Assembly: GCF_036700095.1 (NCBI RefSeq)
Contig: NZ_CP144918.1
Span: 51,001-115,000 of the forward strand
Length of the DNA: 64,000 nucleotides
Origin: Pelagerythrobacter marensis
GTDB taxonomy: Bacteria > Pseudomonadota > Alphaproteobacteria > Sphingomonadales > Sphingomonadaceae
Reading direction: 5' to 3'
Position 1 is the stretch's first letter; the number at the start of each line of letters is the position of its first letter. A program made the position numbers and the translations under genes. The notes beneath the pieces were generated by a model, which made no database searches, was not told the origin of the DNA, and saw nothing but the letters and a program-made list of their open reading frames with translations. Shown piece by piece: positions 48,037 to 57,748 of this stretch.

Positions 48037-48923
48037 TGGCGCAAGTCGGCTTCCTCGCCTGTGCCGAGACTCTGCCCGGCGACGGGCCGCGGCGCGCCGA
48101 CGCGTTCGAGCACGATCTCGAAGTCGCGGCGCTGCGCCCCGCCCTCGCCGCGCGCGGGATGGACCTCGTGGAGATCGACTGGCGTGCGCCGGTCGATCGC
48201 TTCGCGCCGTTCGACGCGGTCCTGATCGGCACGTCCTGGGATTACCAGGATCGGGCCGACGCCTTCCTCGCCCGGCTGGAAGACCTGGAGGCGCGCGGCG
48301 TGAAAGTCCACAACCCGCCCGCCGCGGTCCGCTGGAACCTCGACAAGTGGTACTTGCGCGAGTTGGAAGAGGCGGGCGCGACGATCGTGCCGACGATCTG
48401 GGAAGACAATCCCGGCCGGGCCGAGGTGGCTGCGGCAATGGACGCTTTCGCCACCGACCGGGTGGTGGTGAAGCGGCGGATCGGCGCGGGCGGCGAGGGG
48501 CAGCACAGCTTCACTCGCGAGACCCTGCCCGATAGCGGCTGGACAATGGGCCGCGCGGCGATGATCCAGCCGTTCCTGCCCGCCATTCTGGAGGAAGGCG
48601 AGTTCACTTTCGTCTTCGTCGAAGGGGCCTTTTCCCACGCGGTCAACAAGCGCGCGGCCAAGGGGGAATACCGCATACAGTCGCTGTTCGGCGGGACCGA
48701 GGCGCTCTATTTCCCCGGCGCGGAAGACCTTGCCCGCGCGGCCGAGGTGCTTGCCGCGCTGCCGTTCGACGACCTGCTCTATACGCGCATCGACATGGTT
48801 CGCCTGCCGTCGGGCGAGCTGGCGGTGATGGAAGCCGAACTGATCGAACCCTACCTCTATCCCGAGCAGGGCCCCGAACTGGGCGAACGCCTGGCCGCGG
48901 CGCTGGCGGCGCGGCTGGGCTGA
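48036..48923 (+). CDS. ATP-grasp ligase-like protein
   Basis: The 295-residue protein has an N-terminal pre-ATP-grasp Rossmann-like domain (VGFLACAETLPGDG, FDAVLIGTSWDYQDR), an ATP-grasp core with the Lys in VVVKRRIGAGGEGQH (about 145-160) and the Mg-binding acidic end MEAELIEPYLYPEQGPE (about 266-282). Related proteins form amide bonds between a carboxylate and an amino acid, for example in glutathione-like or cycloserine synthesis. Overlap with the PLP enzyme gene suggests both act on one amino-acid-derived substrate. Product unknown. Confidence 0.82.
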   Translation: MAQVGFLACAETLPGDGPRRADAFEHDLEVAALRPALAARGMDLVEIDWRAPVDRFAPFDAVLIGTSWDYQDRADAFLARLEDLEARGVKVHNPPAAVRWNLDKWYLRELEEAGATIVPTIWEDNPGRAEVAAAMDAFATDRVVVKRRIGAGGEGQHSFTRETLPDSGWTMGRAAMIQPFLPAILEEGEFTFVFVEGAFSHAVNKRAAKGEYRIQSLFGGTEALYFPGAEDLARAAEVLAALPFDDLLYTRIDMVRLPSGELAVMEAELIEPYLYPEQGPELGERLAAALAARLG

Positions 48924-48962
48924 TCCCGTCACGGGGCGGCAGGGCACGGAGGTACAGGGTCA

Positions 48963-49670
48963 ATGCGCGTTGTCGATCCCGAACCGGAAGGCGATCCGCT
49001 TTCGCGCGAAGCGGCCTATGGCGAAGAGGCGGCCCGGCGTCGGCTGCTGATCCCCCCGCTCATCCTCGCGATACCGATGATTGCCGCGTTCCTCGCCCTT
49101 GCATGGACGCAAGGCGGGATGGGCGAGTGGGCCGTCTCGGGGCCGCGCCTTGCCGAAGGGCGCTACCACCTGATCGTGACCCACATGTTCGCCCATGCCG
49201 GCCTCATGCATATCGGGTTCAATCTCGTGGCCCTGTTCGCGCTTGCGCCGGCCGTCACGGAACGGCTCGGCCCCTTGACGCTGCGCAGCGCGGCAGCGTT
49301 CTTCGCCCTGTTCTTCGGATGCGGGATCGCGGGCATGGCCCTGTGGCTGGCCCTGAACCCCGCGAGCGAGATCCCGATGCTCGGCGCCTCGGGCGCGATC
49401 TTCGGCCTGCTCGGCTTCCTGATGCGTCAGCCCGATCCGCACGGGAAGCCGATTTCGCTCGCCAGCCCCGCCATGGCCCGCGCGTTCGCCGAATGGATCA
49501 AGCTCCATCTGCCGCTGGTCGCGCTGTTCGCCATCCCGCTGCTTCTCGGTTCGGACTTCTTCGGCCTCGCATGGGAGGCCCATCTCGGCGGCTTCGTCGC
49601 CGGCCTGCTGCTCTGCGGCCCCATCCGGGCATGGGCCGGGAACCGCCCGGCGCCGATGCCTCTGGACTGA
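48963..49670 (+). CDS. Rhomboid family intramembrane serine protease
   Basis: The 235-residue membrane protein has six or so helices, with HMFAHAGLMHIGFNLVALF, the catalytic Ser in GASGAIFG (about 142) and the catalytic His in WEAHLGGFVAG (about 206). Rhomboids cleave transmembrane substrates within the bilayer. A GDPLSREAAYGEE cytoplasmic N-terminus precedes the first helix. The gene follows the ATP-grasp gene by 40 bp and may be in the same transcript. Confidence 0.9.
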   Translation: MRVVDPEPEGDPLSREAAYGEEAARRRLLIPPLILAIPMIAAFLALAWTQGGMGEWAVSGPRLAEGRYHLIVTHMFAHAGLMHIGFNLVALFALAPAVTERLGPLTLRSAAAFFALFFGCGIAGMALWLALNPASEIPMLGASGAIFGLLGFLMRQPDPHGKPISLASPAMARAFAEWIKLHLPLVALFAIPLLLGSDFFGLAWEAHLGGFVAGLLLCGPIRAWAGNRPAPMPLD

Positions 49671-49845
49671 CGACGTCAATCGCCGATCGGCCTGGGTCGC
49701 GAACTCATGAATGTCGAATGGCGGAAAGCGACAACATCTTTGTCGTTCAGTCACATTGCACCGAACGCCGAATGCAGTCATTGCTGCGCCACACGTTTCG
49801 ACCGGAATGATGATGTGCTCAATGGGAGCAGAGCCAGAGAGTCGA

Positions 49846-50835
49846 ATGACCGGGAAAATCTGGATTCTCGGTAGCGCCCAGGTCTTGGCTTTGGCAGCTC
49901 TCTGTGCTGTCAGCGCGGAGCTGCTGACCGCATACTCCGATAGCACTGGCAACATCGGCGCCGTCCTGTTCAACCTGATCTTTTTCATGGCCCTTTATGG
50001 GGCGCCCGCCTTGCTCGTGCGAGAACTTGCCCGGCGCTTGGGATGGGGCTGGCCTTCCCTGCTGTTGCTCTGTGCCGCTCTGGGTGTTCTCCAGGCCTGC
50101 ATTATCGACCAGTCCATGTTTGCCGAGCAGTACCACGGATATGCCGGCTGGGAAGAGAGCCGGTCGGCCACCTTAATCCCAGAGTTCGGCATCAGCGCAC
50201 ACAATGCCTACAACTTCATCATCGGCCATGTCATCTTCAGCTACGCCGGCCCCATCGCAATAGCGGAAGCTTGGTGGCCAAAGCGTGCGGAAACGCCTTG
50301 GCTGCGTCCCTTCGGCATAATCGTTGCAGCGGTTTTCTACGTGGGATCGGCTGCATTGATAATGTTTGACCCGGAGTCGCAAAGTGCCTCTCAGGCCCAA
50401 CTGATTGTTTCTTGGCTTCTAGTCGCAGCATGCTTTCTGACGGCCGCCCTGATTGGCCGCATCGATAAGAGTGCCCGGTCAACACCAACCCGTCGTGTGA
50501 GCCTTCTTGTGGTGCTGGCGGTGACGTTCCCTGTGGCTGCGTTAAGCAATTTCGCTGGGGAGGATTGGCTCGGCGTGGTGGTGGGGCTGGGTTCGACGAT
50601 CCTAATCCTCGCCATGATCATCCGGTTGAGGATGCGATTTGTCTGGACACCCCGGCACTCTGCAGCCGTGGCACTCGGCTATCTGCTCAGCCGTGGTGTG
50701 CTTGCCTTCACCTATTTCCCGCTTCTTGGCGAGGTAGCGCCCTTGCCCAAGTACCTTCACAATGCGGCAATGTTGGCGGTTGTCCTTACCGCAGGCGTCA
50801 TCGCCCTTAGGGTTGGGGGCTCAAGAGACCGCTGA
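49846..50835 (+). CDS. Polytopic membrane protein of unknown function, lower-GC gene
   Basis: From MTGKIWILG the product has 329 residues; in-frame ATG codons at 49807-49813 would add about 12. It shows about eight to ten membrane segments and a loop with IIDQSMFAEQYHGYAGWEESR. Family not recognised. Third-position GC is visibly lower than in the neighbours (many ctt, tct, aat, gtt codons), and the flanking gaps are also less GC-rich, so the gene may be a later acquisition. Confidence 0.65.
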   Translation: MTGKIWILGSAQVLALAALCAVSAELLTAYSDSTGNIGAVLFNLIFFMALYGAPALLVRELARRLGWGWPSLLLLCAALGVLQACIIDQSMFAEQYHGYAGWEESRSATLIPEFGISAHNAYNFIIGHVIFSYAGPIAIAEAWWPKRAETPWLRPFGIIVAAVFYVGSAALIMFDPESQSASQAQLIVSWLLVAACFLTAALIGRIDKSARSTPTRRVSLLVVLAVTFPVAALSNFAGEDWLGVVVGLGSTILILAMIIRLRMRFVWTPRHSAAVALGYLLSRGVLAFTYFPLLGEVAPLPKYLHNAAMLAVVLTAGVIALRVGGSRDR

Positions 50836-50962
50836 TTCAATCTACGAAAGCCGTCGTCCGATCTCTGCCGCCCGATTTATGCGTCTACGCCCCCTGACCG
50901 CATTCGGCCATTGGCCAGCTTCGCTTTCGACGGGTGGGGCATCGAACGTCGGTTCCGGGTGG

Positions 50963-51496
50963 CTACCCCTGCCATTCGCGCCGTTCTTCCGCCTTGCGCA
51001 GCACTTCGTAGGCGAGTTGCAGTGCGTGGAATCGTTTCGCCGCCTCGGCATCGCCGGGCTTGACGTCGGGGTGCACTTCCTTGGCGCGGTTGCGGTAGGC
51101 CTTCTTCACCGCGGCGAAATCGGCATCCGCCTCCAGCCCCAGCAGGTCGAGCGCGCGCATCTCGTCGGCCGAGCGCGATCCGTCGCCGCTGCCGCCCCAG
51201 CCATAATGCTGCGCCTCGGCATAGCCGGCATTCTCGGCGCGCTCCGCCCGTGCGCGCTCCTCTTTCTCCAGCTTGTCGAGTCCTTCGAAATAATCCCACC
51301 GCGAATTGTATTCGGCCGCGTGGCGCTGGCAGAAATACCAGCGGTCGGGGCTGTGGGGCGCCTTGGGCGCGGGGCAGTCGCCCGGTTCCTCGCACCCGTG
51401 GCGGTCGCACAGGCGCACCGTGGTCGCCTCGCGCGCCGAGCCATAGCCGCGCCAGCGCGGGAAACCCCAGTCGAGAGATCGGCGGGCGCGGCTCAA
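50963..51496 (-). CDS. J-domain protein with an N-terminal Cys/His-rich region
   Basis: The 177-residue protein ends in a J domain: ALDLLGLEADADFAAVKKAYRNRAKEVHPDVKPGD (about 114-148) with the HPD motif at about 142-144 that stimulates DnaK. The N-terminal part has Cys and His spaced like a small zinc-binding module (LCDRHGCEEPGDCP and WYFCQRHAAEYN). A YFEGLDKLEKEERARAE helix links the two. It is a dedicated co-chaperone, client unknown; not the general DnaJ, which is larger. Confidence 0.85.
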   Translation of the reverse strand: MSRARRSLDWGFPRWRGYGSAREATTVRLCDRHGCEEPGDCPAPKAPHSPDRWYFCQRHAAEYNSRWDYFEGLDKLEKEERARAERAENAGYAEAQHYGWGGSGDGSRSADEMRALDLLGLEADADFAAVKKAYRNRAKEVHPDVKPGDAEAAKRFHALQLAYEVLRKAEERREWQG

Positions 51497-51664
51497 ACCA
51501 CACCCCCGATATGCGTTTGTCGGATTGTCATCGGGGTCAGTCTAGGGATGGTTGCGCCCGGTTGGAAGCGCGGCCATTGAAGTTGCGAGAAAAATGCTGC
51601 ACTGCAACATGGCGTTCATCTTCGGTCGCTATGGGTGCAGGACGCAACGATGGGATTCGCGTGA

Positions 51665-51811
51665 ATGAGCCGGCAACTGACCTATTCCGCCACGGTGAGC
51701 GTCCTTGTCATGGCGCTGTTCGCGCTCGTTTCCGGCCTCGAGCCGCCGGCGAGCACTGCCGCAGGCGCGCCGGCGCCCATCCCGTTCGCGGTTCTGACCG
51801 GCCTGAACTGA
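51665..51811 (+). CDS. Possible 48-residue membrane or exported peptide
   Basis: An open frame starts at ATG 51665 with product MSRQLTYSATVSVLVMALFA and on, having one hydrophobic helix (about 10-24) and an Ala/Pro-rich tail to ...VLTGLN. It ends exactly where the pal terminator hairpin begins. Ribosome binding is weak, so translation is uncertain, but the hydrophobic pattern and the GC-rich third positions favour a real gene. Confidence 0.45.
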   Translation: MSRQLTYSATVSVLVMALFALVSGLEPPASTAAGAPAPIPFAVLTGLN

Positions 51812-51849
51812 ACGAAACGGTCGCGCCCCCCGTGCGGCGGGCGCGACCG
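51811..51849 (-). terminator. Intrinsic terminator after pal
   Basis: On the minus strand the 11-bp stem CGGTCGCGCCC/GGGCGCGACCG (51839-51849 with 51818-51828) is followed by TTTCGTT. It sits 9 bp after the pal stop and ends the tol-pal transcript. Confidence 0.8.
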
Positions 51850-51857
51850 GTCGTGCA

Positions 51858-52370
51858 TCAGTTGACCACCACGCTGACCGCGCGCCGGTTCTGTGCCCAT
51901 GCGCTCTCGTTCGAGCCGAGCGCGACGGGGCGTTCCTTGCCGTAGGACACCGTGCGGATGCGATTGGCCGCAACGCCCAGGCTGACCAGATAGTTCTTCG
52001 CCGCATTCGCGCGGCGCTCGCCCAGGGCGAGGTTGTATTCGCGCGTGCCGCGTTCGTCGGCATGCCCTTCGACCGTGATCGAGATGTTCGGATACTGCGC
52101 GAGATATTGCGCCTGCGTCTGCAAGGCGGCCATGTCCGCACTGTCGATATTGTAGCGATCGGTATCGAAATAGATCACGTTCTGCCCGTTAACCGCATTC
52201 TCGAAATGCGCCTGGGTGCCGAGAACGGGGCCGGAGGGCTGGGCCGGCGCGGTCGGCGCGCTGGTGGTGGGCGCCGGTTCGGGCGGCAGCGATTCGGGCG
52301 GCTCCTTCTTGCAGGCCGCAAGCGCGACGGTTCCGGCGAGAAGGGCGACAGTTGCAAAACGTAGTTTCAT
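51858..52370 (-). CDS. pal: Peptidoglycan-associated lipoprotein Pal
   Basis: Pal is an outer-membrane lipoprotein that binds peptidoglycan and TolB. The 170-residue product has lipobox ALAAC (Cys about 20), a Pro-rich linker to about residue 50 and an OmpA-C domain with VIYFDTDRYNI, ITVEGHADERGTREYNLALGERRANAAKNYL and RTVSYGKERP. The ERR and GHADERGT residues contact meso-diaminopimelate. Last gene of the tol-pal cluster. Confidence 0.95.
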   Translation of the reverse strand: MKLRFATVALLAGTVALAACKKEPPESLPPEPAPTTSAPTAPAQPSGPVLGTQAHFENAVNGQNVIYFDTDRYNIDSADMAALQTQAQYLAQYPNISITVEGHADERGTREYNLALGERRANAAKNYLVSLGVAANRIRTVSYGKERPVALGSNESAWAQNRRAVSVVVN

Positions 52371-52443
52371 CGGCGTTTCCTCATGCCAAGATCGGGTTGC
52401 GACCCCAACGACCCACCAAAGGGCGACACTTCAAAGAATGCAC

Positions 52444-53865
52444 TCAGGGGAGAATCGGTCCCCAGGCCGGGTCCGACGCATCGACCGGCGTCGGCAATCT
52501 CCTTTCGTTACGGCCGGTGAGATCCACCTGCCAGAGCGAAGTCCGCCCCGAGCCGCGCTCGGTGCGGAAAAACTGGATGATGCGGCCGTTCGGGCTCCAG
52601 GTCGGCGCCTCGTCCTGCCAGCCATTGGTCAGCGTGCGCAGGTTGCGCCCGTCCGGGGTCATCACCGCGATGTTGAAATCGCCCGCGATGCGGGTGAAGG
52701 CGATCTGGTCGCCACGCGGGCTCCATTCCGGCGTCGCCGCGCGCCCGCCGAAGAAAGTGAGCCGGCGCTGGTTCGAACCGTCGGCGTCCATGACGTAGAT
52801 CTGCTGCGACCCCGAACGGTCGCTTTCGAACACGATCTTGCTGCCATCGGGCGAATAGGACCCGCCGATATCGATGCCGGGTGCATTGGTCAGCCGCACG
52901 CTGGGCCCGCCTTCGGCCGAGATGCGGTAGATGTCGGTATTGCCGGCAACCGCCATCGAATAGAGGATCCAGCGCCCGTCCGGGCTCCAGCGCGGGGCGA
53001 TCGTCGGATTGCTGTTTTCGGTCACCAGCGTCTGCCGCCCCGAACCGATGTCGTAGACGTAGATGCGCGGATTGCCGTCGACGTAGGAGAGATAGAGCAG
53101 CTTGCGATAGTCGGGCGAATAGCGCGGGGTGAGCGCGGTGGAGCGCCCGGTTGTGATGAAGCGATGGTTCGCCCCGTCCGAATCCATGATCGCAAGGCGC
53201 TTGACCCGGTTATCCTTGGGTCCCGTCTCCGCGATATAGGCGATGCGGCTGTCGAAGAACGGATCCTCGCCCGACAGGCGCGAATAGACGAGGTCCGCAC
53301 ACTTGTGCGCCGCGCGCCGCCAGTCCGCGGGCGGCACGACCCAGCCTTCGCGCACGAGTTCGCTCTTGAGCGCCATGTCGTAGAGATAGCAGCCGACCAC
53401 CAGCTTCCCGTCCCCCCGCGCGCGGACGTAACCGTGGACGAGCATTTCCGCCCCCCGGCTGGACCAGGTCGGCCAGTTGGGCGCGGTGATCTGCGCGAAA
53501 GTCGGCTGCGGCAGCGAATCCGGGCCGACCGGCTGGAACAGGCCATTGTTCTTCAGATCGTTGAACACGACCCGCGCCAGTTCCTTGCCCAGCGCCGCCG
53601 TGCCCGAGGAATTGGCCGGAGTGGGCGCGTCGCGATCGGTGGCGAAGCCGGGGATCGCAATGCCGAGATCCTGCCATTCGCTTTCGTCGGTGACGGTAAA
53701 AGTCAGGCCGCCGTCCTGCGCCTCGCTCTGCTCGATCGTCTCGACTTCGCCCCCGGTCGGGACCGGAGCGCCGAGATCGCTGGCCGAGGCGGTCGGCGGG
53801 GGCTCCTGCGCCGCCGCGGGGGCCGTGGCAAGAGCAAGCGAGAAGAAGGCTAGGATCGGTTTCAT
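52444..53865 (-). CDS. tolB: Tol-Pal system beta-propeller protein TolB
   Basis: TolB is periplasmic and links Pal to TolA. The 473-residue product has a Sec signal peptide (cleavage near AAAQ, about 20), an N-terminal domain (about 60-170) and a six-bladed propeller with repeats such as TPRYSPDYRKLLYLSY, APRWSPDGRWILYSM and GGSYSPDGSKIVFESDRSG. Its start overlaps the stop of the upstream TolA-like gene by 4 bp. A GlnGluProPro-rich N-terminus carries the TolA-binding segment. Confidence 0.95.
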   Translation of the reverse strand: MKPILAFFSLALATAPAAAQEPPPTASASDLGAPVPTGGEVETIEQSEAQDGGLTFTVTDESEWQDLGIAIPGFATDRDAPTPANSSGTAALGKELARVVFNDLKNNGLFQPVGPDSLPQPTFAQITAPNWPTWSSRGAEMLVHGYVRARGDGKLVVGCYLYDMALKSELVREGWVVPPADWRRAAHKCADLVYSRLSGEDPFFDSRIAYIAETGPKDNRVKRLAIMDSDGANHRFITTGRSTALTPRYSPDYRKLLYLSYVDGNPRIYVYDIGSGRQTLVTENSNPTIAPRWSPDGRWILYSMAVAGNTDIYRISAEGGPSVRLTNAPGIDIGGSYSPDGSKIVFESDRSGSQQIYVMDADGSNQRRLTFFGGRAATPEWSPRGDQIAFTRIAGDFNIAVMTPDGRNLRTLTNGWQDEAPTWSPNGRIIQFFRTERGSGRTSLWQVDLTGRNERRLPTPVDASDPAWGPILP

Positions 53866-54677
53866 CGCGAAAGGTTCCTGTCGAATCTGGCGCCGTCGAT
53901 GGACTTCCAGGCGTTATAGTATTCGGGCGGCAAGTCGAACGGTGCCGCCAGCTGGACCGCGCGGATCGCCCGTTCGGCATGGAGCGCCTTCTGCGGTCGG
54001 TTGGCGGCCGTTTCGCCCGACTGGCTCACAACGCGCGGGGTGCCGGCAAGGCTCCCGTCTTCGTTGAGGCGGAAGGAAAGAACCGTGACCAGCTGGTCGG
54101 CGTCCACCCCCTGCGGAGCCGACCAGTGCGGTTTTATCTGCCGGGTGATGGCCTGGATCAGCGAGGCTCTGGCGCTGGCGCCGATCTGGCTCGCCGGGAT
54201 GCGCGTTTCCTCGGTCGTCGTGCTCGATCCGGCGCCGCCCAGGAAATCGCTGCCGATCCGGCTGCCCCCGCTGCGCTGCGGTTCGCTGCGTTGCGGGGGG
54301 CTTTCGCGCCGGGGCCGCTCGCGCCGCGGCTCCTCGCGCGCCGGTGCCTCGCGCTGCGGCGCGGCTTCGCGTGGCCGCGGTCGTTCGGGTGGAGCCGGGC
54401 GTTCCAGCTCCGCCGGGGGCGGGATTTCCAGCGGCGGCGCGGGGGCCGGGCGTTCGTTGAGCGTGGGCGCGATTGCCGCGCGGCTTTCGGCCACCGGGTC
54501 CGGCGCGACGGACACCGGGCCGACATCCTCGGCCAGGCTGACGACCATGCGTTCGGGAATCGGCGGCGGGTCGGAAGCGCGCGGCTGGAACAACAACATG
54601 GCGACGAGCGCGACATGCAGCGCCACGGCAATGCCGAGGCCGATCCGTTCTTCGGAAGTCAGGGCGACGCTTGCCAT
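53862..54677 (-). CDS. tolA: TolA-like energy transducer (TonB-type)
   Basis: The 271-residue protein has a cytoplasmic start, one membrane helix (about 12-30, IGLGIAVALHVALVAMLLF), a long Pro/Arg/Glu-rich periplasm-spanning region (about 45-145) and a C-terminal domain (SLIQAITRQIKPHWSAP, QLVTVLSFRLNEDGSLAGTP) of TolA/TonB type. It is assigned as TolA from its place between tolR and tolB. The C-terminal domain reads more like TonB_C, so sequence alone would say energy transducer. Confidence 0.88.
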   Translation of the reverse strand: MASVALTSEERIGLGIAVALHVALVAMLLFQPRASDPPPIPERMVVSLAEDVGPVSVAPDPVAESRAAIAPTLNERPAPAPPLEIPPPAELERPAPPERPRPREAAPQREAPAREEPRRERPRRESPPQRSEPQRSGGSRIGSDFLGGAGSSTTTEETRIPASQIGASARASLIQAITRQIKPHWSAPQGVDADQLVTVLSFRLNEDGSLAGTPRVVSQSGETAANRPQKALHAERAIRAVQLAAPFDLPPEYYNAWKSIDGARFDRNLSR

Positions 54678-54689
54678 CTCGCCAATCAG

Positions 54690-55133
<444 letters not shown>

Positions 55134-55134
55134 G

Positions 55135-55826
<692 letters not shown>

Positions 55827-55830
<4 letters not shown>

Positions 55831-56288
55831 TGCGGTTCTTCTTCGCTGGAGAGGAGGGATTTGAAGGCATCCTGCCACGCCCGGGGCTGGCGGCGCGGGC
55901 GGCCGTCGGGGGCGACGAAACCGACCCGGAGGTCGGCCACGGCAAGCAGGTCTTCGCCGCGCAGCGCGCGCTGGTGCATGCGGCAGCTCGCGGCACGAAG
56001 CTGGGTGCAACGGGTCTCGATCACGATATCGTCGTCGAGCCTGGCCGGGCGCAGATAGCGGAGCGCGAGATCGGCGACGGCATAGGCCCCCTCCCCCGCT
56101 TCGATCGCCGCGCGCTGGTCGATTTCCAGCCGGCGCAGCAGATCGGACCGCGCGCGCTCGAACCAGCGCAGGTAATTGGCGTGATAGACCACCCCCGACA
56201 GGTCGGTATCCTCGTAATAGGCGCGCACGGCATAGAGATGCCGGGTGCCGTCGATCAGGCCGTCGGGCGGGGTGGGACGCAACGTCAT
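55827..56288 (-). CDS. ybgC: Tol-Pal-associated acyl-CoA thioesterase YbgC
   Basis: The 153-residue hot-dog-fold thioesterase has the 4-hydroxybenzoyl-CoA thioesterase signature YYEDTDLSGVVYHANYLRWFERAR (split at about 25-48) with the catalytic Asp, then LRYLRPARLDDDIVIETR. It is the usual first gene of the tol operon and may act in phospholipid remodelling. Start MTLRPTPPDG; its stop overlaps tolQ. Confidence 0.93.
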
Positions 56289-56347
56289 CGTGGCGCGGGC
56301 CTTAGCGGAAGCGGGACTCGGCGGGCAATCGAAACCGCAGCCCGTGC

Positions 56348-56728
56348 CTATTTCGCGATCATCCGCCCCAGCGGCTCGCCGCCGAAAATATGAACGTGGA
56401 GATGGGGCACTTCCTGCCCCCCGTGCTGCCCCAGGTTGGCCAGCAGGCGATAGCCCGGCTCCACCAGCCCCTTGTCGCGCGCGACTTTGCCCACCGCGCG
56501 CACGAAGCCGGCGATTTCGGCGTCGCTGGCCGTGGTGCTGAAATCGTCCCAGCTCACGTACTTGCCCTTGGGGATCACGAGCGTGTGGATCGCGGCCTGG
56601 GGATTGATATCCTCGAAGGCATAGGCCCATTCGTCCTCGTAGACTTTGGTCGAAGGGATTTCGCCCCGCAGGATCTTCGCGAAGATATTCTCGTCGTCGT
56701 AAGGCTGGGTCGCGTCGATCGGCATCAT
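56348..56728 (-). CDS. HIT family nucleotide-binding protein (HinT-like)
   Basis: The 126-residue protein has the histidine triad HLHVH at 109-113 and the [21 protein letters not shown] start of the HinT branch. Members hydrolyse purine nucleoside phosphoramidates. Two ATG codons are adjacent; the first (56728) overlaps the hisE stop as ATGA and was chosen. Pairing with hisE is common in alphaproteobacteria. Confidence 0.93.
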   Translation of the reverse strand: MMPIDATQPYDDENIFAKILRGEIPSTKVYEDEWAYAFEDINPQAAIHTLVIPKGKYVSWDDFSTTASDAEIAGFVRAVGKVARDKGLVEPGYRLLANLGQHGGQEVPHLHVHIFGGEPLGRMIAK

Positions 56729-57051
56729 TCGCTCCTGGCAGCTTTTTCGTCGAGGCCCGAAACCCCCTCGCGCCGGTCGAGTTCGGCGAGCACGTCGGCA
56801 AACGCGATATCGCGCGCGGAGAGCAGGACCAACAGGTGAAACAGGACATCGGCCGCCTCGCCCACCAGCTCCTCGCGCGAACCGGACAGGGCGGCAATGG
56901 CCGCCTCGACCCCTTCCTCGCCCACCTTGCGCGCGATCGCCGGCAGGCCGCGGGCATGCAGCCGCGCGACGTAGCTGGCATCGGGATCGGCACTGCGCCG
57001 CTGCGCGATCGTGTATTCGAGACGGGCCAGGGCATCCATGCCGCCAGTCAA
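56725..57051 (-). CDS. hisE: Phosphoribosyl-ATP pyrophosphatase HisE
   Basis: HisE removes pyrophosphate from PR-ATP, the second step of histidine synthesis. The 108-residue all-alpha protein has the MazG-like metal site [13 protein letters not shown] (about 42-54) and [14 protein letters not shown] (about 64-77). It is detached from the his genes at the left end of the window by more than 54 kb, or lies near them on the other side of the edge. The start five codons later, at MDALARLE, is an alternative. Confidence 0.93.
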   Translation of the reverse strand: MTGGMDALARLEYTIAQRRSADPDASYVARLHARGLPAIARKVGEEGVEAAIAALSGSREELVGEAADVLFHLLVLLSARDIAFADVLAELDRREGVSGLDEKAARSE

Positions 57052-57089
57052 TGCGGACGGGCAGGCGCGCGGTCAATCCCAATCGGCCG

Positions 57090-57683
57090 TCATGCACCGC
57101 CCGGCCCGGCCGCACCCCCGGCCGTTCGAGCCAGGGGCCCGAGCAGGTCGAAAAGCGCCCGGTCGCGCGCTTCGGTCGCCTCGCGGCAAGACATGAGCGT
57201 CGCGATTGCAGCCGAATCCGCCAGTTGCCGCGCCACGACCTGCGCCGTGTCGAGCGAGGCCCGCTGCGCCTGGAGCGCCTTGCGGATCGCACCGACGATG
57301 GCCAGATCCAGCAGGGGCCCGACCGGAAGCGTGCGCGTATCGCGCTCCGCATCGTCGAGAATGCCCGCCATCCACAGGTTCTCCGGCCCCGAACGCTCTC
57401 CGGTGGTCGCGAACAGGCGATCGGCGCATGTCTCCGCTTCGGAACGCAGCTGGCCGAGCGAATGGCGCAGCGCGGGCTCGTCCGCCTTGTCCGCCACCGC
57501 AGGCGTGCGGCGGGCGAGCAGGCGCGCGCCGGCGGCCAGATCCCACACGCAAAGCTGCAGAAAGTCGTCGAGAGTCTTCGTTTCGGCCACGAGCGATGAA
57601 ATGCCGCGCCCGCCCGGGACGTTCCCGGAATGCGCGGCGACGATATCGCCCTTCGCCGCGCGCAGGCGGCCGCCGCATCGCAA
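57090..57683 (-). CDS. Helical protein, possibly DUF892/ferritin-like
   Basis: From the first ATG the product has 197 residues, but the Arg/Gly-rich first 30 look non-native; a GTG at 57590 would give 166 residues starting at AETKTLDDFLQLC. The body is all-helical, with LQLCVWDLAAGARLLARR, ALRHSLGQLRSEAETCADRLF and GPLLDLAIVGAIRKALQAQRASLD. The helix spacing resembles the DUF892 (YciE/YciF) ferritin-like family, but metal ligands are not clear. Tentative. Confidence 0.55.
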   Translation of the reverse strand: MRCGGRLRAAKGDIVAAHSGNVPGGRGISSLVAETKTLDDFLQLCVWDLAAGARLLARRTPAVADKADEPALRHSLGQLRSEAETCADRLFATTGERSGPENLWMAGILDDAERDTRTLPVGPLLDLAIVGAIRKALQAQRASLDTAQVVARQLADSAAIATLMSCREATEARDRALFDLLGPLARTAGGAAGPGGA

Positions 57684-57748
57684 TCGTGCAGGGCAATCGC
57701 GCAGGGCAATCGCGCAGGGCCACGAACCTCTGCCGCTCCGACCGGCTG

